This document shows positions 1-4,731 of a stretch of DNA of 5,453 bases, piece after piece. Positions within the stretch are counted from its first letter, which is position 1. The number at the start of each line of letters is the position of its first letter. The stretch is from an uncultured Clostridia bacterium (GTDB taxonomy: Bacteria; Bacillota; Clostridia; Oscillospirales; Acutalibacteraceae), in NCBI GenBank assembly GCA_945224895.1, contig CALYNW010000086.1, forward strand, positions 1 to 5,453. The letters run 5' to 3'. Position numbers and translations under genes: made by a program. The notes beneath the pieces are model-generated. The model was not told the origin of the DNA and searched no databases. It saw only the letters and a list, made by a program, of their open reading frames with translations.

Positions 1-371
1 CTATCGCATCTCCTGATATGATGGGCTTCGTTGGTCGTCTCGGTAAGGTTCTCGGACCAAGAGGTCTTATGCCTTCACCAAAGGCAGGTACAGTTACAAT
101 GGACGTTGCTAAGGCTGTTCAGGACGCTAAGGCAGGTAAAATTGAGTACCGTCTTGATAAAACAAATATTATTCACTGCCCAATCGGTAAGGCTTCATTC
201 GGTACTGAGAAGCTTCTTGAAAACTTCAATGCTCTTCTTGACGCTATCATCAAGGCTAAGCCGGCATCATCAAAGGGTCAGTACATTAAGTCAGTAGCAG
301 TGGCTTCAACAATGGGTCCCGGAATCAAAATCAACCCAAGCAAGGTTGGTACTGTTACTACAGCTGAGTAA
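1..371 (+). CDS. rplA: 50S ribosomal protein L1, C-terminal half (5' end outside the window)
   Basis: L1 is the large-subunit protein of the mobile L1 stalk, which binds 23S rRNA and helps release deacylated tRNA from the E site; in many bacteria it also represses its own operon by binding the mRNA. The reading frame is open from base 3, so the true start lies upstream; 122 residues of an expected total of about 230 are seen. The diagnostic segment [15 protein letters not shown] is near the start of the visible part, preceded by [15 protein letters not shown], both typical of bacterial L1. The protein ends normally at TAA (369-371), so the truncation is only the window edge. rplK is expected upstream, and rplJ-rplL follow. 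Identification is secure from the conserved motif and the gene order. Confidence 0.97.
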   Translation, partial: IASPDMMGFVGRLGKVLGPRGLMPSPKAGTVTMDVAKAVQDAKAGKIEYRLDKTNIIHCPIGKASFGTEKLLENFNALLDAIIKAKPASSKGQYIKSVAVASTMGPGIKINPSKVGTVTTAE

Positions 372-385
372 TTTTTAATAAGGTA

Positions 386-414
386 TTGACAAGGACTTGT
401 CCTTGTGTTAAAAT
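386..414 (+). promoter_or_regulatory. Sigma-A-type promoter of rplJ-rplL
   Basis: TTGACA (386-391) and TAAAAT (409-414) are separated by exactly 17 bp, close to the housekeeping consensus. Transcription would start near 420-422, just before the L10 leader, so rplJ-rplL can be transcribed independently of rplK-rplA. The spacer holds a perfect inverted repeat (389-406), described among the findings. Confidence 0.85.
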
Positions 415-420
415 ACATTC

Positions 421-546
421 GCTGTTCAGCCAAAGACAGCAGGTGCCATACGGCGTAAGTTTACCGCCTGCCGAGGAATGAACATTCAGATAACTTTGTT
501 ATTTTGTTTGTTACGTGCATTCCGAGGTTTTCGGGATGCACTTTTT
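421..546 (+). ncRNA. Ribosomal protein L10 leader (autoregulatory attenuator)
   Basis: This untranslated leader lies between the rplJ promoter and rplJ. In Firmicutes such leaders bind the L10-(L12)n complex and switch off rplJL when the protein is in excess. Seen here: GCTGT (421-425) pairs with ACAGC (436-440) around a short internal segment, and GCAGG (439-443) can pair with CCTGC (467-471), giving the compact L10-binding fold with the AAAGACAGCAGGTG signature. A switch is visible downstream: GGAATG (475-480) can pair with CATTCC (518-523), which is the 5' arm of the terminator at 515-541. When L10 holds the upstream fold the terminator can form; otherwise the alternative pairing prevents it. 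The family assignment rests on position, signature and architecture; the folding was done by eye. Confidence 0.85.
515..546 (+). terminator. Attenuator terminator of the L10 leader
   Basis: The arms 515-525 and 531-541 form an 11-bp stem with one G-U pair and a 5-nt loop, followed by five T (542-546). It lies 64 bp before rplJ and its 5' arm is shared with the antiterminator pairing to 475-480, so it is a conditional terminator. Confidence 0.88.
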
Positions 547-609
547 GTTATTAGCTAAACAGCCTTCAAGTCCGTAGAAATACGGCAAATAATGATGGAG
601 GTAAAATAA

Positions 610-1239
610 ATGCCAAGTACAGCAGTTCTTGAAAAGAAAAAGCAGATGGTTGCTGACCTTTCAGAGAGAATCAAAAATTCTTGCGCAGGTGTAGTTGTTG
701 ATTACAAGGGTATCAATGTTGAGGACGACACAAAGCTTCGTAGAGAGCTTCGTGAAGCAGGCGTTGAATACACTGTAGTTAAGAACTCTATCCTCGGCAG
801 AGCAGCTCAGGACGCAGGTCTTGAGGGTATTGAGTCTGTTCTTGAGGGAACAACAGCTATCGCAACATCAGCTGATGATTATGTAGCATCAGCACGTATT
901 CTTCAGAAGTTCGCTGACTCTCATGATAATTTCTCACTTAAGAGCGGTTATCTTGACGGAGAGATTATCTCAATGGAAAAGCTTATTGCGCTTGCAAAGC
1001 TTCCATCAAGAGAAGTTCTCCTTGCTACAGTTTGCAGCGTATTCAATGCTCCTATCGCAGCTTTTGCCCGTGCAGTTCAGGCAATCGTTGACAAGGGCGG
1101 AGTTGAGGCTTGCGAGCCTGCTGAAGAAAAAGCAGAGGAAGCTCCCGCAGAGGAGACTGCACCGGTAGCTGAGGAAGCACCGGCAGCAGAAGAGGCTCCT
1201 GCAGAGACAGAAGCACCGGCTGAAGAAACAGCTGAATAA
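610..1239 (+). CDS. rplJ: 50S ribosomal protein L10 with acidic C-terminal extension
   Basis: L10 is the base of the L7/L12 stalk; its N-terminal domain binds 23S rRNA with L11 and its C-terminal helix anchors L7/L12 dimers, which recruit translation factors. The start codon is set by GGAGG at 597-601, 8 nt before the ATG. The N-terminal core reads like L10: residues 1-60 include GVVVDYKGINVEDDTKLRRE and EYTVVKNSILGRAA, and residues 132-165 carry the PSREVLLATV and FARAVQAIVDKGG segments of the L12-binding helix. The protein is 209 residues, longer than the usual 165-180. The excess is a tail (about residues 168-209) made almost only of Glu, Ala, Pro and Thr with repeated APAEE-type units, predicted disordered and strongly acidic. 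It is followed 49 bp later by rplL and preceded by its L10 leader. Confidence 0.97.
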   Translation: MPSTAVLEKKKQMVADLSERIKNSCAGVVVDYKGINVEDDTKLRRELREAGVEYTVVKNSILGRAAQDAGLEGIESVLEGTTAIATSADDYVASARILQKFADSHDNFSLKSGYLDGEIISMEKLIALAKLPSREVLLATVCSVFNAPIAAFARAVQAIVDKGGVEACEPAEEKAEEAPAEETAPVAEEAPAAEEAPAETEAPAEETAE

Positions 1240-1288
1240 TTAAATCAAAATCAACTTATTTTAAATATTTTTAACGGAGGAAAATAAA

Positions 1289-1666
1289 ATGGCATCAGAA
1301 AAAGTTACAGCAATCGTTGAAGAGCTTAAAACTCTTACAGTTCTTGAGCTTTCAGAGCTCGTATCAGCAGTAGAAGAAGAATTCGGCGTAAGCGCTGCAG
1401 CAGCAGTAGCAGTAGCAGCACCGGCAGAGGGCGGTGCAGCAGCAGCTGACGAGAAGACAGAGTTTGACGTTGTTCTCGCAGAGGTTGGCGGAAACAAGAT
1501 TCAGGTTATCAAGGCAGTTCGTGAGGCTACAGGTCTTGGCCTTAAGGAAGCTAAGGAAATCGTTGACGGTGCTCCTTCAACTATTAAGGAAGCAATGCCA
1601 ACAGCTGACGCTGAGGCTCTCAAGGCTAAGCTTGAGGAAGCAGGCGCTAAGGTTGAGCTTAAGTAA
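1289..1666 (+). CDS. rplL: 50S ribosomal protein L7/L12
   Basis: L7/L12 forms the flexible dimers of the ribosomal stalk that bind and activate the GTPase factors EF-Tu, EF-G and IF2. The protein is 125 residues, the normal size. Residues 1-33 form the dimerisation domain that docks on L10; an Ala-rich hinge follows (about 34-54, [14 protein letters not shown]); the C-terminal factor-binding domain (55-125) contains the conserved [20 protein letters not shown] segment and ends AGAKVELK. The ATG lies 8 nt after GGAGG (1276-1280). The 49-nt gap after rplJ shows no promoter or terminator, so the two genes form one transcript under the L10 leader. The terminator just downstream closes the operon. 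Confidence 0.98.
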   Translation: MASEKVTAIVEELKTLTVLELSELVSAVEEEFGVSAAAAVAVAAPAEGGAAAADEKTEFDVVLAEVGGNKIQVIKAVREATGLGLKEAKEIVDGAPSTIKEAMPTADAEALKAKLEEAGAKVELK

Positions 1667-1684
1667 GCTTTTCTGTGAAAAACG

Positions 1685-1713
1685 AAAGGACAGTCGTTTG
1701 ACTGTCCTTTTTT
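1685..1713 (+). terminator. Intrinsic terminator after rplL, probably bidirectional
   Basis: A perfect 11-bp stem (1685-1695 with 1700-1710), GTTT loop and a run of T (1708-1713) ends the ribosomal operon. The converging - strand gene has its stop codon at 1712-1714, inside the T run. On that strand the same stem is followed by TTTCGTTTTT, so it may terminate both transcripts. Confidence 0.92.
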
Positions 1714-2227
1714 ATTGCTTTTTAGTGACTTTTGAATTTATAATTAGCTTTATAGAAGATAGTATGATATAAATTAATGAAAAGGGATAAAGCATAAAAA
1801 TTAACGTCATAATAGCAACATCACTTGAATCTTGATATGTAGAGTATTCATAATGATGACCGGTTAGTTTTTCAAACTCACGGTCCAACGATTGTCTGTA
1901 TAGTACCTCTTGAATTAAATCGTTGCATTTATAGGACAGAACTACAGCCGTTATCAATAATAGTATACCGATAATGAGAATTGCAGTAAATACAGCTTTT
2001 TTGTTGTCGGATAAGTTAATCAAAAAGTAGGTTAAGAATCCGATAAAAATTACAGAGCAGACAACCGCAAAATCAAGAATATCGGATAAAAAAACCATTG
2101 ATACCAAAAATGGAATTGAACATGCAGTCAGAATACCTATAGGTGATTTGAACAAGCCTCCCGAACCGCCACTTGAACCGATCAGTCCTTCATCAAGCTC
2201 CATCATAAATAATTGATCTTCGTCCAT
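1712..2227 (-). CDS. Hypothetical four-helix membrane protein (171 aa)
   Basis: I do not recognise the family. The start is supported by GAAAGGA (complement of 2237-2243), 9 nt before the ATG, and by a good promoter upstream. Visible structure: an acidic N-terminus (MDEDQLFMMELDEG), a Gly/Ser-rich patch (residues 16-24), then hydrophobic segments at about 29-48, 52-71, 77-98 and 136-158. A hydrophilic loop (about 99-135) with paired histidines (LTGHHYEYS) separates helices three and four, and the C-terminus is basic (NSKVTKKQ). There is no obvious signal peptide, lipobox or catalytic motif. The gene stands alone between two terminators and is visibly more A+T-rich than the ribosomal and his genes around it, which could fit a lineage-specific or acquired gene. 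It is a credible gene, but the function is unknown. Confidence 0.8.
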   Translation of the reverse strand: MDEDQLFMMELDEGLIGSSGGSGGLFKSPIGILTACSIPFLVSMVFLSDILDFAVVCSVIFIGFLTYFLINLSDNKKAVFTAILIIGILLLITAVVLSYKCNDLIQEVLYRQSLDREFEKLTGHHYEYSTYQDSSDVAIMTLIFMLYPFSLIYIILSSIKLIINSKVTKKQ

Positions 2228-2250
2228 ATCTAAATTTCCTTTCTGATTTT

Positions 2251-2279
2251 ATCATAGCACCAAAGAAAACATATGTAAA
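2251..2279 (-). promoter_or_regulatory. Promoter of the 171-aa membrane protein gene
   Basis: On the - strand, TTTACA (complement of 2274-2279) and TATGAT (complement of 2251-2256) are separated by 17 bp. A TGC directly before TATGAT gives an extended -10 element. It sits about 25 bp before the start codon and downstream of the preceding operon's terminator, so the gene is probably a single-gene transcription unit. Confidence 0.72.
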
Positions 2280-2300
2280 TAATTCATAATTAACGGTACA

Positions 2301-2329
2301 AAAAAAAGGACACAATAGTGTGTCCTTTT
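2301..2329 (-). terminator. Intrinsic terminator of the hisH-hisF operon
   Basis: The arms 2304-2314 and 2319-2329 form a perfect 11-bp stem with a 4-nt loop. Read on the - strand it ends in a run of seven T (complement of 2301-2307). It starts 15 nt past the stop codon of the 110-aa gene, so it closes the his transcript. Confidence 0.9.
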
Positions 2330-2344
2330 GTGTTATTTTACTTT

Positions 2345-2677
2345 TTACATCAAAAACAGATATTCGACTGCTCCGATTATTGTTGTCAGCATCGCAAGAA
2401 TTTTTGAGGGTACAGTCGGTTTACCCTTTGCAACTGCGATTATAATTCCTATTGCCGCAGGAATAAGCCCCATCCAGGCAATGATAATCTGTGCTGTGAA
2501 ATTTGACGGTAGGGAGGTGGCATTCATTACCGTTACAAGAACTCCCAGCATTACTGCCAGTGCAAAGAAAATCTTATGTATCTTATTTTCTCCTTTTGGA
2601 AGAAACATAAAAATTGATGTGATGATAAATGAAAACAGAATAACTACTTCAAGAATGAAAAGTGCACCAAGTGCCAT
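2345..2677 (-). CDS. Hypothetical small four-helix membrane protein in the his operon (110 aa)
   Basis: The family is not recognised. The start is well supported: GAAAGGAG (complement of 2685-2692) lies 7 nt before the ATG. Almost the whole protein is hydrophobic, with probable membrane helices at about residues 5-26, 34-51, 61-83 and 91-109. They are joined by short loops, two of them basic (PKGENKIHK and AKGKPTVPSK), and the C-terminus ends inside the last helix (EYLFLM). There is no signal peptide with a cleavage site and no catalytic motif. The gene starts 19 nt after the hisF stop, with no promoter or terminator between them, and the operon terminator follows it. It is therefore very likely co-transcribed with hisH-hisF, though nothing in the sequence links it to histidine synthesis. 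Confidence 0.8.
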   Translation of the reverse strand: MALGALFILEVVILFSFIITSIFMFLPKGENKIHKIFFALAVMLGVLVTVMNATSLPSNFTAQIIIAWMGLIPAAIGIIIAVAKGKPTVPSKILAMLTTIIGAVEYLFLM

Positions 2678-2696
2678 AATAATTCTCCTTTCTAAA

Positions 2697-3455
2697 TTAA
2701 ATTCTTACAGAAATATTTTTTTCTTTTAAGTATTTTTTTAATTCGGGAACAGGAAGTTCGTTAAAATGGAACAAACTTGCCGCTAAAACTGCATCTGCCT
2801 TTCCCTCGGTAAATGCGTCGTAAAAATGCTCTGCCTTGCCTGCTCCCCCTGAGGCAATAACAGGTATGCCTGCGTTTTCACTGACTGCCCTTGTCAGTTC
2901 GATGTCATATCCTGTTTTCTGACCGTCGCAGTCCATAGAGGTTAGGAGAATTTCTCCTGCTCCACGCCTTTCCGCCTCACGTGCCCATTCAACAGCGTCA
3001 ATGCCTGTGGGTATTCTGCCGCCGTTGAGGTAAACCTCCCAGCCGCCGTTATCTGTTCTTTTAGCGTCAATGGCACAAACCACACACTGAGAGCCGAATT
3101 TGTAAGCTGCCTCGTTAATCAAATCAGGATTTCTGACAGCCGCAGAGTTTACTGAAATTTTGTCAGCTCCTGCTCTGAGAAGCTCTTTAAAATCGTCAAC
3201 GGTTTTAATACCACCCCCTACAGTGAACGGAATGAATACCGTTTCGGCAACTCTTTTAACAACGTCAAGCATAGTGCTTCTGCCCTCGTTGGTAGCCGTG
3301 ATGTCAAGAAGTACAAGCTCATCTGCGCCTTGCTTATCATAAGCCTTTGCACATTCAACAGGATCGCCTGCATCTACCAAATCAACAAAGGAAACACCCT
3401 TAACAACTCTGCCGTTTTTTACGTCAAGGCAGGGGATAATTCTTTTAGCATACAT
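2697..3455 (-). CDS. hisF: Imidazole glycerol phosphate synthase, cyclase subunit HisF
   Basis: HisF is the (beta/alpha)8-barrel subunit that joins ammonia delivered from HisH to PRFAR, giving imidazole glycerol phosphate (histidine pathway) and AICAR (returned to purine synthesis). The length of 252 residues is typical. Both catalytic aspartates are present: Asp11 in [16 protein letters not shown] and Asp130 in VVCAIDAKR. Phosphate-binding loops FTVGGGI (about 77-83) and ASGGAG (201-206) are intact, as is the [12 protein letters not shown] segment. Arg5, Glu46 and Lys99 occupy the positions of the ammonia-gate salt bridge described for the Thermotoga enzyme. The ATG lies 2 nt after the hisH stop, with its ribosome binding site GGGGAGG inside the last hisH codons, so translation of the two subunits is coupled. 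Confidence 0.98.
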   Translation of the reverse strand: MYAKRIIPCLDVKNGRVVKGVSFVDLVDAGDPVECAKAYDKQGADELVLLDITATNEGRSTMLDVVKRVAETVFIPFTVGGGIKTVDDFKELLRAGADKISVNSAAVRNPDLINEAAYKFGSQCVVCAIDAKRTDNGGWEVYLNGGRIPTGIDAVEWAREAERRGAGEILLTSMDCDGQKTGYDIELTRAVSENAGIPVIASGGAGKAEHFYDAFTEGKADAVLAASLFHFNELPVPELKKYLKEKNISVRI

Positions 3456-3457
3456 AA

Positions 3458-4066
3458 TTATTTGCCCTCCCCGATAAAGCTTTTGAGTATCTGTAAGCCT
3501 GCCTTACTGCTCTTTTCAGGGTGAAACTGTGTAGCGCAAAGGTTGTCCCTTTGAACTGCACATTGAATGGTAACACCGTATTCTGTTGTGGCGGCTACGA
3601 CGTCCTCGTCAGCATCCTTGAGATAGAATGAATGAACAAAGTAAAAATAGCTTTCATCATCAATGTTGCTGAAAATTCCAACCTGCTGTTTTAAATTGAT
3701 AGAATTCCAGCCTATATGAGGAACCTTCAGTCCTTTATCCTTAGGGATTGAAACAATTTTACCCTTAAGTATACCTAAGCCCTCTGTGTCGGGACTTTCT
3801 TCACTGCCTTCAAAAAGAAGCTGCAGACCTAAGCAAATGCCTAAAAACGGCTTTGTCATTGCCGCCTCCTTAACCGTGTCAACAAGACCACGCTCCCTCA
3901 TAGAGTCCATAGCATCTCCGAAGGAGCCTACTCCCGGAAGAATAACGTGAGAGGCAGATAGGATTTTGTCCCTATCCTGTGTGATTTCATTTTCGGCGCC
4001 AAGATAGTCCAGTGCCTTTTTGACGCTTGAAAGGTTACCCGCACCGTAATCAATAATTGCAACCAT
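3458..4066 (-). CDS. hisH: Imidazole glycerol phosphate synthase, glutaminase subunit HisH
   Basis: HisH is a class I glutamine amidotransferase that hydrolyses glutamine and passes ammonia through the HisF barrel. The protein is 202 residues, the usual size. It opens with [17 protein letters not shown] and has the oxyanion-region strand [11 protein letters not shown] (PGVG at 44-47), the nucleophile Cys78 in GICLGLQLL, the HIGWN segment (117-121) at the HisF interface, and His182 and Glu184 in QFHPEKS completing the triad. The start is set by GGAG (complement of 4075-4078), 8 nt before the ATG. It is the first gene of a three-gene operon with hisF and a membrane protein. All active-site residues are intact, so the enzyme should be functional. 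Confidence 0.98.
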   Translation of the reverse strand: MVAIIDYGAGNLSSVKKALDYLGAENEITQDRDKILSASHVILPGVGSFGDAMDSMRERGLVDTVKEAAMTKPFLGICLGLQLLFEGSEESPDTEGLGILKGKIVSIPKDKGLKVPHIGWNSINLKQQVGIFSNIDDESYFYFVHSFYLKDADEDVVAATTEYGVTIQCAVQRDNLCATQFHPEKSSKAGLQILKSFIGEGK

Positions 4067-4096
4067 ATTTAATTCTCCAAAGCTTGTAATAACATA

Positions 4097-4125
4097 ATTC
4101 TATCATAAAATATTCTTTCTTTCAA
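4097..4125 (-). promoter_or_regulatory. Promoter of the hisH-hisF operon
   Basis: On the - strand, TTGAAA (complement of 4120-4125) and TAGAAT (complement of 4097-4102) lie 17 bp apart, which puts the start near 4090 and gives a short leader of about 25 nt before hisH. That leader is too short for a T-box or a his attenuator. The -35 box is back to back with that of the tRNA promoter at 4130, with 4 bp between them. Confidence 0.75.
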
Positions 4126-4129
4126 TACA

Positions 4130-4158
4130 TTGACAAAAGCTTTATAAAATGGTAAAAT
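4130..4158 (+). promoter_or_regulatory. Promoter of the tRNA-Ser array
   Basis: TTGACA (4130-4135) and TAAAAT (4153-4158) are separated by 17 bp, the same boxes and spacing as the rplJ promoter. The start would be near 4165, only about 7 nt before the tRNA-like 5' end at 4172. That is the normal spacing for a tRNA promoter and suggests a functional tRNA-Ser once began there. Confidence 0.82.
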
Positions 4159-4171
4159 TACTTGCGTATTT

Positions 4172-4341
4172 GGAGACGTATCGAAGTGGGGACGTTTGTG
4201 AGCGCTGCCGGTGGCAGATGAAGCGAACAAAAAGGAGTGGCAGCGGTCAAAATTTTGCGAAAGCGAAAAAATTTTGGGTACCGCAACAGGACATAACGGG
4301 GCTGACTCGAAATTTTTTGAAGAGTTGGCTGTTTCCTCCGC
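4172..4341 (+). pseudogene. tRNA-Ser(CGA) pseudogene, unit A, interrupted in the D loop
   Basis: The 5' part (4172-4189: GGAGACG, then TATCGAAGTGG) is a tRNA-Ser acceptor strand and D arm. After about 102 foreign bases it resumes at 4292 with 22 bases identical to the intact tRNA-Ser (4655-4676), covering the D-arm 3' side, anticodon-stem 5' side and the loop with CGA. From 4314 the match stops: the 3' anticodon strand, long variable arm and T arm are missing and about 22 unrelated bases take their place. CTCCGC (4336-4341) looks like the remnant of the 3' acceptor end and can still pair with GGAG at 4172-4175. It lies directly behind a strong promoter but cannot give a normal tRNA. Confidence 0.75.
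4190..4291 (+). other. Hairpin-rich insertion in the D loop of tRNA-Ser unit A
   Basis: About 102 bp interrupt the tRNA sequence between GTGG and CATAACGGGG and are bordered by a short direct repeat GGAC (4190-4193 and 4289-4292). The insert is highly structured. TTTGT (4195-4199) can pair with ACAAA (4227-4231) around an inner CTGCC/GGCAG hairpin (4205-4209 with 4213-4217). A second long hairpin runs from 4243 to 4284: GCGGT/ACCGC at the base, then CAAAATTTT/AAAATTTTG, capped by GC-GAAA-GC. It is too small to encode a protein. It may be a miniature mobile element or an inserted RNA element; I do not recognise the family. Confidence 0.6.
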
Positions 4342-4344
4342 TTA

Positions 4345-4368
4345 AAAAGCCCATAATTTCAGGCTTTT
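4345..4368 (+). terminator. Terminator-like hairpin of unit A
   Basis: AAAAGCC (4345-4351) pairs with GGCTTTT (4362-4368) around a 10-nt loop, just after the acceptor remnant CTCCGC. The T tract is short (TTTTCTTC), so termination may be weak, allowing some read-through to the intact tRNA. Confidence 0.5.
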
Positions 4369-4453
4369 CTTCGGTTCGAAAATTAAATATTTTGTTGTTC
4401 TTTCCGTCAGTTCTTTCCAAAAGTTTTTGGAAGAAATGCGGAATCACATACAC

Positions 4454-4521
4454 GGAGAGTTGTCCGAGTGGTCGAAGGTGCAGCACTCGAAATTTTACGG
4501 CGACTTGGTCGTTTCGTCCGC
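4454..4521 (+). pseudogene. tRNA-Ser(CGA) pseudogene, unit B, internally deleted
   Basis: Bases 4454-4493 form a clean tRNA-Ser 5' half: GGAGAGT acceptor strand, D arm with GAGTGGTCGAAGG, then CAGCA plus the loop CTCGAAA with anticodon CGA. A normal gene would continue with TGCTG, a long variable arm and a T arm. Here it continues TTTACGGCG, a small CGAC/GTCG hairpin (4501-4504 with 4508-4511) and GTCCGC, resembling a damaged 3' acceptor end. Its D and anticodon arms differ clearly from units A and C, so it descends from a different tRNA-Ser allele and not from a recent copy of its neighbours. It is not expected to make a working tRNA. Confidence 0.75.
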
Positions 4522-4523
4522 AG

Positions 4524-4549
4524 GAAATCCCCCATTTATAAGGGTTTTC
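4524..4549 (+). terminator. Terminator-like hairpin of unit B
   Basis: GAAATCCC (4524-4531) pairs with GGGTTTTC (4542-4549), one mismatch, around a 10-nt loop. It sits at the same distance from CTCGAAAT as the hairpin of unit A and has the same loop size but a different stem sequence, so pairing seems conserved. The T tract is only four bases, so termination would be weak. Confidence 0.45.
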
Positions 4550-4635
4550 AAAATTAAAAATCGAATATTTTTCAGTGTTCTCTCCTGCTTTTCTCTCCAA
4601 AAATTTTTTGAGTTAAAAGCGGATTGAATATACAC

Positions 4636-4728
4636 GGAGGGTTATCGAAGTGGTCATAACGGGGCTGACTCGAAATCAGTTGTCCGGCTCATACCGGACC
4701 AAGGGTTCGAATCCCTTACCCTCCGCCA
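4636..4728 (+). tRNA. tRNA-Ser, anticodon CGA, intact, with encoded CCA
   Basis: This is a complete class II tRNA that decodes the serine codon UCG. Acceptor strands GGAGGGT (4636-4642) and ACCCTCC (4718-4724) pair perfectly, with discriminator G4725 and an encoded CCA (4726-4728). The D arm is 4645-4664. The anticodon stem GCTGA/TCAGT (4664-4668 with 4676-4680) encloses CTCGAAA with CGA at 4671-4673. The long variable arm GTCCGG/CCGGAC (4682-4687 with 4694-4699) is diagnostic of serine. The T arm AAGGG/CCCTT (4701-4705 with 4713-4717) has loop TTCGAAT. No strong promoter is evident directly upstream; the clear one is about 480 bp away at 4130, across the two degenerate units. Confidence 0.97.
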
Positions 4729-4731
4729 CCG

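Larger units (their letters stand above)
4172..4676 (+). repeat. Tandem array of tRNA-Ser(CGA)-derived units, period about 181 bp
   Basis: Three units start with GGAG at 4172, 4454 and 4636, and each reaches the anticodon-loop sequence CTCGAAAT (4306-4313, 4486-4493, 4669-4676); these landmarks are spaced 180 and 183 bp apart. The first unit also holds about 102 extra bases; without them its length is again about 180. The first two units continue into diverged but alignable tails of 140 and 142 nt. Shared landmarks are GTTTC(C/G)TCCGC at 4331 and 4511, a 10-nt-loop hairpin at equal offset, and an ATACACGGAG junction at the next unit's start. The third unit is the intact tRNA-Ser. The 477 bp from 4159 to 4635 hold no credible protein gene. 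Confidence 0.82.

Noticed and set aside
1261..1497. Ala/Ser/Thr-rich open frame antisense to rplL
   Set aside because: It is a shadow of the Ala-rich hinge codons of rplL, with no start signals.
2328..2729. Open frame of 133 codons on the + strand
   Set aside because: It is antisense to the 110-aa membrane protein and the hisF end, begins in the T-rich side of a terminator, and lacks a ribosome binding site.
4149..4541. Open frame of 130 codons on the + strand through the tRNA-Ser array
   Set aside because: Its ATG lies inside the promoter region with no ribosome binding site, and its translation simply reads through tRNA 5' halves and hairpins. It is a by-product of the array.
4247..4600. 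Open frame of 117 codons on the - strand with an apparent internal protein repeat (IFNF, KFRV)
   Set aside because: The repeat arises because the DNA period of about 180 bp is divisible by three. There is no ribosome binding site, and the frame is antisense to tRNA sequence.
4427..4627. Short + strand frame containing GELSEWSKVQHSK
   Set aside because: This peptide is the direct translation of a tRNA-Ser 5' half (4454-4492), a common false gene call.
4159..4635. T-box, riboswitch or CRISPR-like repeat in the long non-coding stretch
   Set aside because: There is no T-box AGGGTGG-type core and no downstream regulated gene. The repeats are only three, about 181 bp long and tRNA-derived, unlike CRISPR repeats with spacers.
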